From contig DNGI01000321.1 in the NCBI GenBank assembly GCA_003486645.1, positions 7,543-71,542 on the forward strand: a DNA stretch of 64,000 bases, read 5' to 3'. This document shows, one piece after another, positions 52,128 to 61,221 of this stretch. Numbering within the stretch: the first letter of the stretch is position 1; each line of letters opens with the position of its first letter. The notes under the pieces were generated by a model that saw only the letters and a program-made list of their open reading frames with translations, made no database searches and had not been told where the DNA came from. A program made the translations under genes and the position numbers. Origin of the DNA: Cyanobacteria bacterium UBA11370. GTDB taxonomy: Bacteria; Cyanobacteriota; Cyanobacteriia; Cyanobacteriales; Coleofasciculaceae.

Positions 52128-53105
52128 TCAAGGTTTGTTTTCTCTTACCAGTAAAACTGATAAAACATTACGCTTGAGGGCATTTCCTTTTTCATCCACT
52201 TTTCCATAAAAGGTCTTGCCTTTGTAATAAAGACAAGAGGAGCTTCCCCCATCTAGATTCATCGCTTTTTCAACTCCGAAAGTTTTCATAAATGTAGCCA
52301 GCGATATGAGAGACATTCCGGAGTTAGTGGGAGATTCGGGTTTTTGAGCGACCATCACCCAAAGGATATCGCCGTCATGAGTAATACCAACCGCACTCCG
52401 AGCATTGGGCTGGTTACTCCCCAATGGATCTCGTATCACTCTGCCATTAGCTTTATCCAAAAAACCTTCTTCAATCAACGTCAATTCTGGCAACAGGCTA
52501 GGGCCACCCCCAAGAGCATCTATTAATTGGCAACCTGGGGGAGTTGGTTGGCTGTGAACAGTAATATCGTAACGGATGGTAAGATTACAACGATAGCGCC
52601 GAAATTCTGTGCGGTCGAGGATTTTTGCTAATAAGGGCGCTAATTTGGGATTGTTGATTAGGCGAGCGTTATCCTGGGGGTCAGCAACCATTACTCCTTG
52701 CTGAATAACGATTGAGGTGGATTTCTGGTTTTGTGGATCAAAAAAGCCTCCGTTGATTACTGCTAGAACTTTTTGCTGTTGAGCAAAGCTTTCCAAAGTA
52801 CTGACTCGTTGGGATAGAGCAGGTGTTACCAAAAAGCGATTCCCGGCTGGAATCAATAGGCTGTGAACTAGGCTGTGTTCCAGGGAGTGGGATTGGTATT
52901 GAATGTCTTTCTCGGTTGGCGGCAGAACAGGTGAAGAGGGTGCTGTCTGCGGCTGGTGATGGGGAGTCGATAACAGCCCTATCCCTAAAGCGATTACAAT
53001 TAAGCTCAGAAAAAAGATTTTCTGGGTTATGGAACTTATAAAGGTACTATTTCCCATTATTATCATAACACTTCTTTGAGGAACATTTCCACCAGATTGA
53101 GCCAA
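52128..53105 (-). CDS. Phosphodiester glycosidase (NAGPA) family protein, exported
   Basis: 325 aa. A hydrophobic segment (KIFFLSLIVIALGIGLLS) near the N-terminus is a signal peptide or anchor. LAVINGGFFDPQNQKS, NARSAVGITHDGDILWVM and MNLDGGSSSCLYY are the NAGPA motifs. The usual start may be Met 17 (53057). It would act outside the cytoplasm on a phosphodiester-linked sugar. Confidence 0.82.
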   Translation of the reverse strand: MAQSGGNVPQRSVMIIMGNSTFISSITQKIFFLSLIVIALGIGLLSTPHHQPQTAPSSPVLPPTEKDIQYQSHSLEHSLVHSLLIPAGNRFLVTPALSQRVSTLESFAQQQKVLAVINGGFFDPQNQKSTSIVIQQGVMVADPQDNARLINNPKLAPLLAKILDRTEFRRYRCNLTIRYDITVHSQPTPPGCQLIDALGGGPSLLPELTLIEEGFLDKANGRVIRDPLGSNQPNARSAVGITHDGDILWVMVAQKPESPTNSGMSLISLATFMKTFGVEKAMNLDGGSSSCLYYKGKTFYGKVDEKGNALKRNVLSVLLVRENKP

Positions 53106-53382
53106 CTCTGTCCCTATTTTGACAGCTTTAGCTTGGATAGGTTATAGTATATTGGGGGACTATAATCAATATTCGGTCTGGATGATGCCACAACCCAGTA
53201 ATTCTTCTCCAGCCGGATTACAACTGTTTGAATCTGGAGTTTTCAAAAGGGGTGATCGTCTGGTGCAAGCCGGGGATTAATAGAAATTTCGTTTGTCTAT
53301 GCTACAGATGATAACGCTCCTGACACTCCTGACACTGGGACAAATGTTAGCAGGAATGCGATGAAAACGGTATTTTCCCCTG
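53106..53382. other. Intergenic gap with a very short ORF
   Basis: No proper gene. A 32-codon plus-strand frame (53182-53280, MMPQPSNSSPAGLQLFESGV) is open but lacks a ribosome site. The gap probably holds a CyRepA1 terminator and the promoter of the glycosidase gene; neither is clear. Confidence 0.35.
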
Positions 53383-56300
53383 TCACGCCAGACCAATCGC
53401 ACTCGCCAACTCCATTAACTGAGGTTCTGGTGACATTAACATCAACTCAGTAAGAATCCTTATTTGGGTAATACCTGGTGTCGCTTCCCAGATCTTGGCG
53501 AAATCACTCCGAGAGTAAGCTGATTCTAGGGTATCCATAGTTGGCAATATCTCATCGTGTGGGGAAGAAGCAACCAAGGGTAAATATTCGGTAGCTAGCC
53601 ATTGGAGTTCTTCAGGTTCTACTGGTTCTTCTTCTGGGTGAGGTTTACTCATTTTACTATTAGGGGGACAAAGAAGCATTTTGAGTAAATCCCGAAAGCG
53701 GCTAATATGTTGTTGGGAATAGCCACTAAGAGATGCGATCGCTCCTTGAGTCACTTTCTCTCCAGTCCTCTTCAATTGTGCCACCGCCGCCTTAATTGCC
53801 ATCTCCACCCGTTCAGTTTTAGTAGCCGCCTCTGGAGTAATACTAGAAGCTAGAGTAACAGTTACAGGGATATCTAACGGATAGTCCCCGATGAAATATA
53901 CTGTCAGTTTCTGATCAGGTCTTCTGTGTACCCGCAGTCGTCCGATAGCTTGGTGGATATCAGCTAGTATGCGCCGCCGCACAAAGCTTCTAAACTCCGG
54001 ATCAACCGAAACGTTTATCTCCAAATTTATATCAACAGGAGTCTTTTGGGTTTGGTCATTTTCAACCTTAATTTGTACCGGATACTTAACCTTAACAGTA
54101 CCAGGTTGAGGAGTTCGTCCATACATCAGTGTAAACTCAGCCTCCAAGTGACTCAAATTGCGACAAGGAGTTCCTGTAAGAATGAGAGTAGTCGCCGATT
54201 CTAAGTCATTGATTCCGCGAGACTCAATCCACCATCTTAAAGTATCAGCGTGAGCAAATTTTTTAAAGTCAATTACTTTAGCCGTTGGGTCTTTTGCTTG
54301 TAGTGTTTTAACAATAGCATCAATCCGCTGCTGTAAAATAGCAGAGCGATCGCTACAACCCAAACGTCCCAACGTCGCTACCTGAATCACATCCAGATTA
54401 TCAGGCTCACAGACACTTTGCTTGAGGTTAACAATCTCAGTCGGTGATACTCCCAGTAACTGGGCTAACTCCATTGCATCACCCGTAGCGTCTAAAAAGA
54501 TATTCGCTTTGGCAGAACTGGCAATTTTAATTAATCTCTCATCCGGTAAAGTAATAGAAAGTACCCCATGCACAATTCGGAGATATCCAGCAGCTCCCTT
54601 TAATACTTTAAAAAAAGGTAATAGCCACTGCAAGAGAAATTTTTCTTTAATAGTTTGGGCAACCTTGGTATCTGAGTCGGTAAACTTCTTACGGATGCCA
54701 GGGGGTAGTTCGGCTACACTGACTCCATATTCAGCCGTTGGATCTAAAGTTTTTAAATTCGGTTTAATCGCTTGATTAATTTTGCAATAATCAAGGTCTG
54801 CTGGTAATGAGGGGAGTAATTCCAAAATAGCAGCATGGTTCCACCCATAACGGTTAACTTGAGGAGTTTCACCTGTTAGTATGGCTCTTAAATCCTGTAA
54901 GACAATCGCTAGTTTTCGATACAGAATGGGGTGCTTCGTGGCTAAATGAACGATGAGCTGGTCAAGGTCATTGAGCGTTACTTCTATGGTTCGTGTCGTC
55001 CGTAGTAGCGTTGACCATTCATCCCACAGTAACACTACATTACTATAATCATATTCAATAGGGTCTGGTAAACTTTCCGGATGGGCGCGGAATCGATTAG
55101 CCTTAAGTTTGGATTGACGCTGGTGCAAAAAGCCAAAAGCATAACCGCCACGACAAGCTTCCAAATGGGGACAAGTTGCACAAATAACTTGGGCGGTATC
55201 CGCACCGTCAATGTTTAAAGAACGGAGGGTGCTAATCGTTTGGTTGCGGGAACAGTTGGGAGAAATGCTGTAGGGTTCCCCCGGTTGAGTACGACGTTTT
55301 CGCCCGAATGAGTCTCGCACTAATCCCCCATGACGGGCTTCTAAGTCACTCCAAGTAGCTAAGGTGGAAACGGTGGGATTGCGGTGTTCTGAGCTTAAGA
55401 ATATTACTTGTCGAGAGTTAAACAATTCGCTATTGGTAAGTCCGCAATCATAGCTTTTACCTGTACCAGTAGGCGACAAATCACAAATGAATTTGATTCC
55501 TTCTTGTAGGGTTTTCTGCCAAACTTCCAAGCGTTGACCTTGTTCATATTCGATAGTTTGAACCACAGGTGGGGAAACGGGACTATCGGTATTAGCATAA
55601 ATCCCATCTGCCCTCTGCCCGATTGGTAAGCCTGTCGAACCACTGCCCTCTGCCGTTTTTGGTTCAACTTCAACGGTGCCAACGGGGGCAAAACCCCAAC
55701 GGGAGCGTTTTTGGTTGAGTTGAGCTAGACGGTTTTTCAGTTTGGGGAACCATCCCAATAAGTCTTTGAATCCATGAAGTCGGATATGTGGTTTGTGGAT
55801 AAGTAGTTCAAACTGGGCTACGGTGATATATTGAATTTCATCAGAGCGTCCAGCAACTAGCAGGTCGTCAATATCGAGGTGTTCTCCTTTGGTGGTTTGA
55901 CCCCACCAGGCAACTTGTATGTCGTAGCCCCATTGTTGTAGGAGTTTGAATGTGGTTCGGTATTGTCGCAGGACGTGAGCATTGTGGATTGCACCTGCGT
56001 CGGGGTAAAAAATAATGGTTTTGGTGTTAAGTTCAGCAGAGAGGATATTCAGGGATTCTTGTAATTGTTGGGGTGAGGCGGCAAAGTTTCCTCCTGCTGC
56101 GCCTAAACAGGGTTGTCCTAAGCGAGTGGCGACGATGTAGGGTTTGGGGTTAATGCCTTCGCTCATGCCAATGCTGTGGCGTATGACTTGACCGATAGGA
56201 CGCCATACGGCGATGGGGAGTTCGCCATTGGGTAGGTGAGCAGTGGGACCGTTGGGGCGGAATTTGGAGCGACTGGTGGGCCATTTGTATTTGTTTTCTG

Positions 56301-56874
56301 TGGCATTGTCGAAGCGAACTTGAAAGCCGATCATGCGTCCAAATACGTCCATAATTGGACAGCCAATTCCTGGTTGTTTGATGGTTAATTGGCGACCCCA
56401 GAGGTCTATGCCTGCTAATTGGGGATTAATGTTGATTACCTGTTGATCGGGAGAGATGGTGAAGTAGCAGGCGTGGTTAATTTCTGCCTCGGATAGACCG
56501 CGAGAGGTTTGGAGGTGTTGAAGGTGAAAGCGGGAGAGTCCTAGTTGTTGGGAGAGTTTGCGAATATTGCGATCGCGTTCTTCTATCGGGAGTAATCGAG
56601 CGCACCGAGACGCTTCTTCAATCAGCCGTTTGGCTCGTTGCGCTGCCCTTTCTTGGCGCAATTGTTCCCACTGATCACGGTTCCATTCTTCTCCATCATC
56701 GACTGCCCACAGGAAAAAACCCCATTTGTCCTCGCCGACGCATTTGTAACCCGGTGCGGTGGTGACATCGTGGCGGCAGTGGATTAAATTGTTTTGCAGG
56801 TTTTCCCGGCAGTCGGAGCGGGAGCCGTTGCAAATTGGGCAGTCTCTCTTCAGATAGCGCCAGGTAGAAGCCAT
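53383..56874 (-). CDS. CyRepA1-family plasmid replication protein
   Basis: 1163 aa. A zinc-binding start (Cys 12, 15, 22, 33), a TOPRIM-like primase part with E239 (SEGINPKPYIVATRL), D292 (FYPDAGAIHN) and D334/D336, then a helicase part with Walker A SPTGTGKS (about 467-474) and Walker B LLWDEWS. A C-terminal helix-turn-helix (GYSQQHISRFRDLL) follows. This architecture is that of cyanobacterial CyRepA1 proteins, thought to be plasmid replication initiators with primase-helicase character. Its promoter region contains three 22-bp iterons (57111-57176). Confidence 0.88.
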   Translation of the reverse strand: MASTWRYLKRDCPICNGSRSDCRENLQNNLIHCRHDVTTAPGYKCVGEDKWGFFLWAVDDGEEWNRDQWEQLRQERAAQRAKRLIEEASRCARLLPIEERDRNIRKLSQQLGLSRFHLQHLQTSRGLSEAEINHACYFTISPDQQVININPQLAGIDLWGRQLTIKQPGIGCPIMDVFGRMIGFQVRFDNATENKYKWPTSRSKFRPNGPTAHLPNGELPIAVWRPIGQVIRHSIGMSEGINPKPYIVATRLGQPCLGAAGGNFAASPQQLQESLNILSAELNTKTIIFYPDAGAIHNAHVLRQYRTTFKLLQQWGYDIQVAWWGQTTKGEHLDIDDLLVAGRSDEIQYITVAQFELLIHKPHIRLHGFKDLLGWFPKLKNRLAQLNQKRSRWGFAPVGTVEVEPKTAEGSGSTGLPIGQRADGIYANTDSPVSPPVVQTIEYEQGQRLEVWQKTLQEGIKFICDLSPTGTGKSYDCGLTNSELFNSRQVIFLSSEHRNPTVSTLATWSDLEARHGGLVRDSFGRKRRTQPGEPYSISPNCSRNQTISTLRSLNIDGADTAQVICATCPHLEACRGGYAFGFLHQRQSKLKANRFRAHPESLPDPIEYDYSNVVLLWDEWSTLLRTTRTIEVTLNDLDQLIVHLATKHPILYRKLAIVLQDLRAILTGETPQVNRYGWNHAAILELLPSLPADLDYCKINQAIKPNLKTLDPTAEYGVSVAELPPGIRKKFTDSDTKVAQTIKEKFLLQWLLPFFKVLKGAAGYLRIVHGVLSITLPDERLIKIASSAKANIFLDATGDAMELAQLLGVSPTEIVNLKQSVCEPDNLDVIQVATLGRLGCSDRSAILQQRIDAIVKTLQAKDPTAKVIDFKKFAHADTLRWWIESRGINDLESATTLILTGTPCRNLSHLEAEFTLMYGRTPQPGTVKVKYPVQIKVENDQTQKTPVDINLEINVSVDPEFRSFVRRRILADIHQAIGRLRVHRRPDQKLTVYFIGDYPLDIPVTVTLASSITPEAATKTERVEMAIKAAVAQLKRTGEKVTQGAIASLSGYSQQHISRFRDLLKMLLCPPNSKMSKPHPEEEPVEPEELQWLATEYLPLVASSPHDEILPTMDTLESAYSRSDFAKIWEATPGITQIRILTELMLMSPEPQLMELASAIGLA

Positions 56875-57043
56875 TATCTCACACTCTTGTTTTATCAGCT
56901 ATTCATATCCGCCGCACGAACTTGGGTTCGTGCAAACTTTAGCTCTGGCAATTCCTTGACAGAGCCTAAGAGGACGGTTTTGGTTGGCTGACTTAGAATA
57001 GCAACTCGATTTTTTAGAGCTTTGTAACCTTCGGCGATCAAAA

Positions 57044-57060
57044 CTGATCGATCTGATCAG
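57044..57060. promoter_or_regulatory. GATC-rich inverted repeat
   Basis: CTGATC-GATCT-GATCAG is a perfect 6-bp inverted repeat close to the iterons, 170 bases upstream of CyRepA1. A likely part of the origin or its control. Confidence 0.45.
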
Positions 57061-57110
57061 GCTTGTAACTTTCTCTGGAATGCTTGATATAGCAAGGTTT
57101 CAAAAAAAGA

Positions 57111-57176
57111 GCGTCGCACTCAGTGGAACGTAGTGTCGCATTCAGTGGAACGTAGTGTCGCACTCAGTGGAAGATA
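57111..57176. repeat. Three 22-bp tandem iterons, candidate plasmid origin
   Basis: Units start at 57111, 57133 and 57155 and read GTGTCGCACTCAGTGGAACG plus TA with few changes (the first begins GC, the second has an ATT, the third ends AAGATA). Twenty-two bases equal two helical turns, as in iteron origins. They lie 237 bases upstream of CyRepA1. The palindrome TTACGTAA (57177-57184) abuts them. Confidence 0.75.
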
Positions 57177-57216
57177 TTACGTAACCTAAAATGGCTGAAA
57201 TCTTTATATAATGATG

Positions 57217-57232
57217 GTTACAAGCTTGTAAC
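57217..57232. promoter_or_regulatory. 16-bp perfect palindrome in the origin region
   Basis: GTTACAAG-CTTGTAAC, flanked by AT-rich sequence. GCTTGTAAC occurs again near 57060. Candidate binding site for Rep or a regulator. Confidence 0.5.
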
Positions 57233-57373
57233 TAGGCACAAAGCTTGGGGAAGAGCGAGTCAGTGACTGTCGTGAGTCACTAATGTAGAGTTGGCAATAG
57301 CAATCTCCTCGTTTATCGAATTCGGTGAGAAGACCCAAACTATACTCACGCCTAGTTAGTTGGGGATGAATTA

Positions 57374-57495
57374 TACTAAATCCGGGTTGATTATCCCCTT
57401 GCATGAAAAAGGTGAGGGAGCTGGGGAAGCTGGGGAAGCTTCTTTGAGCTGGGGAAGAAATTAATAAAGGGGGTATATACGGCGGATTTGGGATT
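57374..57495. mobile_element. Possible 120-bp MITE-like relic
   Basis: TACTAAATCCGGGTTGATTA and the following TCCCC at the left pair imperfectly with GGGGGTATATACGGCGGATT plus TGGGATTA at the right. Three GCTGGGGAA units lie inside. A one-ended relative (ACCAAATCCGGGTTGACTAC) is at 48018-48046. No target duplication is clear. Confidence 0.4.
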
Positions 57496-57553
57496 ATGCC
57501 TTGTCAGCAAGCTTGCTTGCTATCAAGTTAATTCAGTGATACGTATCAGCTAA

Positions 57554-59083
57554 TCAAAGCAGATCGAGGATTTCTTGCAGCGCTACTTGGTCATCCTCTT
57601 TAATTCTTCGCAGTCCGCCTTCAGCCAGTTTTACCCAACTGACACTCTTACCGATTAACGAAGCTAGATGAGCCTGTGTCCAGCCTTTAGATTGGCGAGC
57701 TTGTTTGAGTGCTGCCCCTGTAACTTTGGTTGAATGGGTACAAGGTTCAAGAGCTGGCTTTTCAGGCGAGTGAGTACTTGTGTCATTAGTTTCTTGAAGC
57801 TTTGTGGAGTTACGCTTTTCAGAAACCTTTTTAGCAATTCTGGCTTTTCGATGTTCAAACTCTTTTAGTGCCACCTCAACATCGGTTGGGGTAGTAATCG
57901 TGACCACACCGTTGAGCCAATCTGTAAAGAACCCATCTGGCATCCGGTTATTTTTAGGAGCTGTTGCTACTGGATCTATCTCTCCATCTTTTTCATTGGG
58001 TAAAATAGCCCAGCTCGGTCGCAGTGCTTCAGGAAATGATGGGTCAAACTGAATCCCAAACTGAATTTCTGTCAGAGACTCCAGAAGGCGATAGACCTGT
58101 TTAACGAAGCGTGAACGTCTACGCCTGTCCCTACCAATAGCTTCTATCTCTTGAGTAGACATAACTGCCGATACCAATGACCGAATGCTGTACTTACCGT
58201 TTGGATGAGCGCGGCGGTTTTGGATCAGGTAAAGCGCTAAGGCAGGGGCTAACTCTTGCCGATGAGGGTCGAGGTCAAAGATAGCTTTATTTATGAATCC
58301 ATACTGGTACAGTGCCTTGTTTTCTCGCTCCCCTTCTTTATTGAGGAAGTTGCGCGTCCAAGGTCCAGGTTGAACCTGGATCGCGACTTCAAACAGTTCG
58401 TCTGGATTACCGAATAAGTCGTTCTGATAATATTCTTCTACACTGACTATCCAGACGGGAGAGCGTTCGATGATCGTCAGATTTAGATTGCCTTCCTGCC
58501 ATTGGATCTTTGCGCCAAGCGTGCCCAAGATACAGGCTAGGTCGGCAACCGCCTTGAGTTTCTGAGATTTTTTAAGCTTATTTCCCCGATGCAGGTGCAG
58601 CATCTTGATCAAGTCACTACCTAAGAGCGTGAAGGAATCTAGCCAAGGCTGTTGCTGCTGAACCGCATAAGTCGCAAATAATGCATGTAACCGTGTCGCG
58701 TGGACTCCGTACTGCTCTAAGATCTCTTGTTCAGCAAAGCTGGTGATGAATCCGGGTTGATGCTTTTGCTGGTTCAGGATGTAAAACTCAATGTAACGTC
58801 CTTTACCAAACCGTCGTTGGAAGTAAAGGCGACCAGCGCTGTATTCATGCCAGTCTGGAGTTTTGAGAAATGCCTGGGTGGCACTAATCACTGGTGCTCC
58901 AGTTGCCGTCATCTCGATTGATCTGTGTGTGAATAGTGGTGTTTTTGCATGAAGTTGGCCTGTGGGTTTCCGGAGGCGTTTTTTGCCTTCTTGGACTAGC
59001 GGTATGTCTAATCCGGTAATTTCTAGCTGGAATGCACCAGGCTGAGATTTTCTTGCTCCTCTACTATTGTCTCTTCTTGACAT
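57554..59083 (-). CDS. Plasmid protein with C-terminal XRE helix-turn-helix, possibly Rep-like
   Basis: 509 aa from MSRRDNSRGARKSQPGAF. The last 60 residues are an XRE helix-turn-helix (ALKQARQSKGWTQAHLASLI, KSVSWVKLAEGG). The large central part (residues 60-370; SAGRLYFQRRFGKGRYIEFY, YSIRSLVSAVMSTQEIEAI) resembles winged-helix replication proteins in outline, but I cannot assign the family. It is translated after the 70-aa gene through TAATG. With the iterons next to its 3' end it may serve in replication control. Confidence 0.6.
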   Translation of the reverse strand: MSRRDNSRGARKSQPGAFQLEITGLDIPLVQEGKKRLRKPTGQLHAKTPLFTHRSIEMTATGAPVISATQAFLKTPDWHEYSAGRLYFQRRFGKGRYIEFYILNQQKHQPGFITSFAEQEILEQYGVHATRLHALFATYAVQQQQPWLDSFTLLGSDLIKMLHLHRGNKLKKSQKLKAVADLACILGTLGAKIQWQEGNLNLTIIERSPVWIVSVEEYYQNDLFGNPDELFEVAIQVQPGPWTRNFLNKEGERENKALYQYGFINKAIFDLDPHRQELAPALALYLIQNRRAHPNGKYSIRSLVSAVMSTQEIEAIGRDRRRRSRFVKQVYRLLESLTEIQFGIQFDPSFPEALRPSWAILPNEKDGEIDPVATAPKNNRMPDGFFTDWLNGVVTITTPTDVEVALKEFEHRKARIAKKVSEKRNSTKLQETNDTSTHSPEKPALEPCTHSTKVTGAALKQARQSKGWTQAHLASLIGKSVSWVKLAEGGLRRIKEDDQVALQEILDLL

Positions 59084-59295
59084 TAGTTTTGTCCTCTCCC
59101 AAACGGTTGTTTGGTGAACCAAGCCTTGAGCAAGGTTCGGAGCGGCGTGACTAGGTAAAGAACCAATGTACTATTCTTGGCAAGACTGAACCCGACAGTT
59201 AGCCCTTTGCGCTGTCGTGATTTGTTTAAGTTGAGGGGAGCCGTCGCTGGTTGTTTAGGAGAAAATTTGGCTGTCATTATGCACCTGGTCAACAA
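59083..59295 (-). CDS. Small basic protein coupled to the HTH protein, 70 aa
   Basis: The stop TAA shares a base with the ATG of the next gene (TAATG), so it is likely translated. It is strongly basic (KFSPKQPATAPLNLNKSRQR) with a hydrophobic middle (TLVLYLVTPLRTLLKAWF). Not recognised. Confidence 0.5.
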   Translation of the reverse strand: MLTRCIMTAKFSPKQPATAPLNLNKSRQRKGLTVGFSLAKNSTLVLYLVTPLRTLLKAWFTKQPFGRGQN

Positions 59296-59316
59296 ACTTA
59301 CTTTTACGCTTCAGCC

Positions 59317-60426
59317 TCAAGTTGTAGATATTGGTTGGAGTCTGCCTGATTGATTGGCTTGTGTTGCCAACTCAGCAGCTCTTTGAAGCTGGTAGTGTGC
59401 CCAATCCACTACACTCATTCCGGCACTTCGTGCTGCGTCTTCAAAAAGTAGTTGCAACTGAGGGGAGAACGACAGTGTAAGCGTGTAGTTTGTTTGAGAA
59501 GTTTTGTCTGGCATTTGGCTCCACCGCTCCCGCCACCAGTCACACTCAGCTCCCCGTGTATCTGCATCTTTGTCTAAGAAGCTAAGTGTTCCTAAGCGAT
59601 CGCAGTAGAAGCTGTCGTTTCCGATCAGTTCCCCGCGATATTGACAACTCCAGCAGCTACGCTTGGGAAAATCCTGATTGCTGAGCGAGGTAGAAGAGGT
59701 CTGATTTAGCCGGCTGTTGCTATTGCCGTCTTTTGTAGCTGTCGCTCTATTAGGAGGATGTTTGAGGAGATTCCAGGCCGCGTCTACACTTTTTGAGTTC
59801 AGAACTTGGCGCAGAGTTTGAGCTGTTTCCAGGTTGCCTGAACTGGTTTCACGGTCTATGGTCTCAACGACTTTGGCTGCTTTGGAGTAAGTTCGACCTG
59901 AACCCAATCCCACAAGCTTGGCAAGGCGATCGCGAGTTTTCCCCTTTGAGGAAAGGTGTGGAAAATTTTCCACACCTTTCTCGGCTGGTTGACCAGGGGC
60001 AGATTTCTGACCTGCTTCACTCATACGCTTTTTGGCTTGACGCTGCTCGATGCTTTTCCAAGCCTCGGCTTCTCGCACTTTTTGTTCTGTGGTTTTGATG
60101 CGGGAGGCGTTTTCTAGGAGTAGAGCTTCTAGTTCTGCTTCCTGTGTGGCAAACTCCCTCACCTCTACGGGAACGGTTGACCACTCTAGTTGGAGTACAG
60201 CTTTCCAGCGTCGGTGTCCCGATATGATGGTGTAATTTGGAGTAATAACCAATAGCTTGATCCATCCGGATTGCCGGATCAGTTCAACCAACTCAGTGAC
60301 ATCCTCTTCTCCATAAATAGAGGAGTTGTATGGGTGTGGTCTCAAAAGCCTCGGATCTACCTGAGAAAATACAGGCGGGGGAGTTTCAGGGGGAACTTTA
60401 GTTGGTGAAGTATTCAAACTGTGCAT
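59317..60426 (-). CDS. Second ParB-like protein with Cys-rich C-terminal part
   Basis: 369 aa. RLLRPHPYNSSIYGEEDVTE, ITPNYTIISGHRRWKAVLQL (the ParB GHRRW box) and LLENASRIKTTEQKVREAEA are ParB N-terminal and linker elements. A Cys cluster SCWSCQYRG...YCDRLG...ECDWW looks like a metal-binding finger. The end (LSFSPQLQLLFEDAARSAGM) resembles a ribbon-helix-helix. It differs from parB at 50284-51420 and may control copy number or a second locus. Confidence 0.75.
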   Translation of the reverse strand: MHSLNTSPTKVPPETPPPVFSQVDPRLLRPHPYNSSIYGEEDVTELVELIRQSGWIKLLVITPNYTIISGHRRWKAVLQLEWSTVPVEVREFATQEAELEALLLENASRIKTTEQKVREAEAWKSIEQRQAKKRMSEAGQKSAPGQPAEKGVENFPHLSSKGKTRDRLAKLVGLGSGRTYSKAAKVVETIDRETSSGNLETAQTLRQVLNSKSVDAAWNLLKHPPNRATATKDGNSNSRLNQTSSTSLSNQDFPKRSCWSCQYRGELIGNDSFYCDRLGTLSFLDKDADTRGAECDWWRERWSQMPDKTSQTNYTLTLSFSPQLQLLFEDAARSAGMSVVDWAHYQLQRAAELATQANQSGRLQPISTT

Positions 60427-60822
60427 TATTACTTATACGTGGACAGCAACTTAATTGATCCCCCAATTACCCAGGCTCTTCATTCATGTCTTGCAGCCTT
60501 TTCCGTGTCCTCCGATGTTCTGATACTCGGCTTGGCCGGAGAGCAGAACTACTCTGGGAGCGATTACACCTTGAAGCCCTTGGCAGTCGGTACAAAAATG
60601 CAAGAACCCATAGCACTAGCTTGCGGGAGTCAGCTTTGATGCCTAGAATTAGGTAGGTGTAACCATCAAAAAGAGTGACCTATTGAGGGTGATCATGGAA
60701 GTAAAGCTTCCATAAATGGAAGCAATGTTTCCAGATTAGTAGTGATTGGTAATTTTGCCAAGTCACCCGCTCCCATTAATTGGTCTTAGCTTGTTTCTAT
60801 TAGCAGTTAAGTTGGTTTAAAG
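60427..60822. other. Divergent intergenic region with inverted TGGAAG repeats
   Basis: ATGGAAG-TAAAG-CTTCCAT (60695-60713) is followed at once by ATGGAAGCAATGTTTCCAG (60715-60733): four TGGAAR half-sites in 39 bases. It separates the ParB-like gene and the XRE gene and most likely is their shared operator. A plus-strand frame at 60421-60639 is not supported as a gene. Confidence 0.55.
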
Positions 60823-61209
60823 TTGGCGGCGGTGGAAGTTATAGAGAAACCAGTTAATCAAGTGAGCCAAACAATGTTCGAGCGCAGACTGGCAACTTTG
60901 CTTACTGAGCTGAGAGCTGGTCGTTCGTTCAGAGAGTTTGCCGATTTAATTGGGACAACTCATACCAATGTCCGCCAGTGGGAGCAGGGAAAGGGTGAAC
61001 CCCGTTTGCGAGTGCTGACCAAAATTGCGGCTCTCAAAGGTTGGACGCTAGACGAACTGCAAAGTTATTTGGAAGGTAAATCGTTGTCCAAGAGCAGCAG
61101 TAGTGTTCAACAACTTATAATAGAAGTACGCGGTCTTTCTTTCGAGGCGGCTGCTCAGGTAGCAGCGGTTGCTGTAGAAACGATGGCAATTAAAGGAAAC
61201 CAGGCTTAG
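60823..61209 (+). CDS. XRE-family helix-turn-helix protein, 128 aa
   Basis: LLTELRAGRSFREFADLIGT, then THTNVRQWEQGKGEPRLRVL is a clear XRE domain. The C-terminal part is helical (QQLIIEVRGLSFEAAAQVAA). Either the TTG at 60823 or ATG 60874 (MFERRLATLL) is the start. It is divergent from the ParB-like gene and convergent with the large partial gene, probably a plasmid regulator binding the inverted repeats in front of it. Confidence 0.7.
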   Translation: MAAVEVIEKPVNQVSQTMFERRLATLLTELRAGRSFREFADLIGTTHTNVRQWEQGKGEPRLRVLTKIAALKGWTLDELQSYLEGKSLSKSSSSVQQLIIEVRGLSFEAAAQVAAVAVETMAIKGNQA

Positions 61210-61221
61210 TCAGTTGATAAT

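Noticed and set aside
57554-59083. Calling the HTH protein a replication initiator outright
   Set aside because: Only the XRE domain is secure; the central part is not assignable and CyRepA1 is the better Rep candidate.
60421-60639. 72-codon plus-strand frame before the XRE gene
   Set aside because: It overlaps the start of the ParB-like gene, has no ribosome site and covers the probable regulatory gap.
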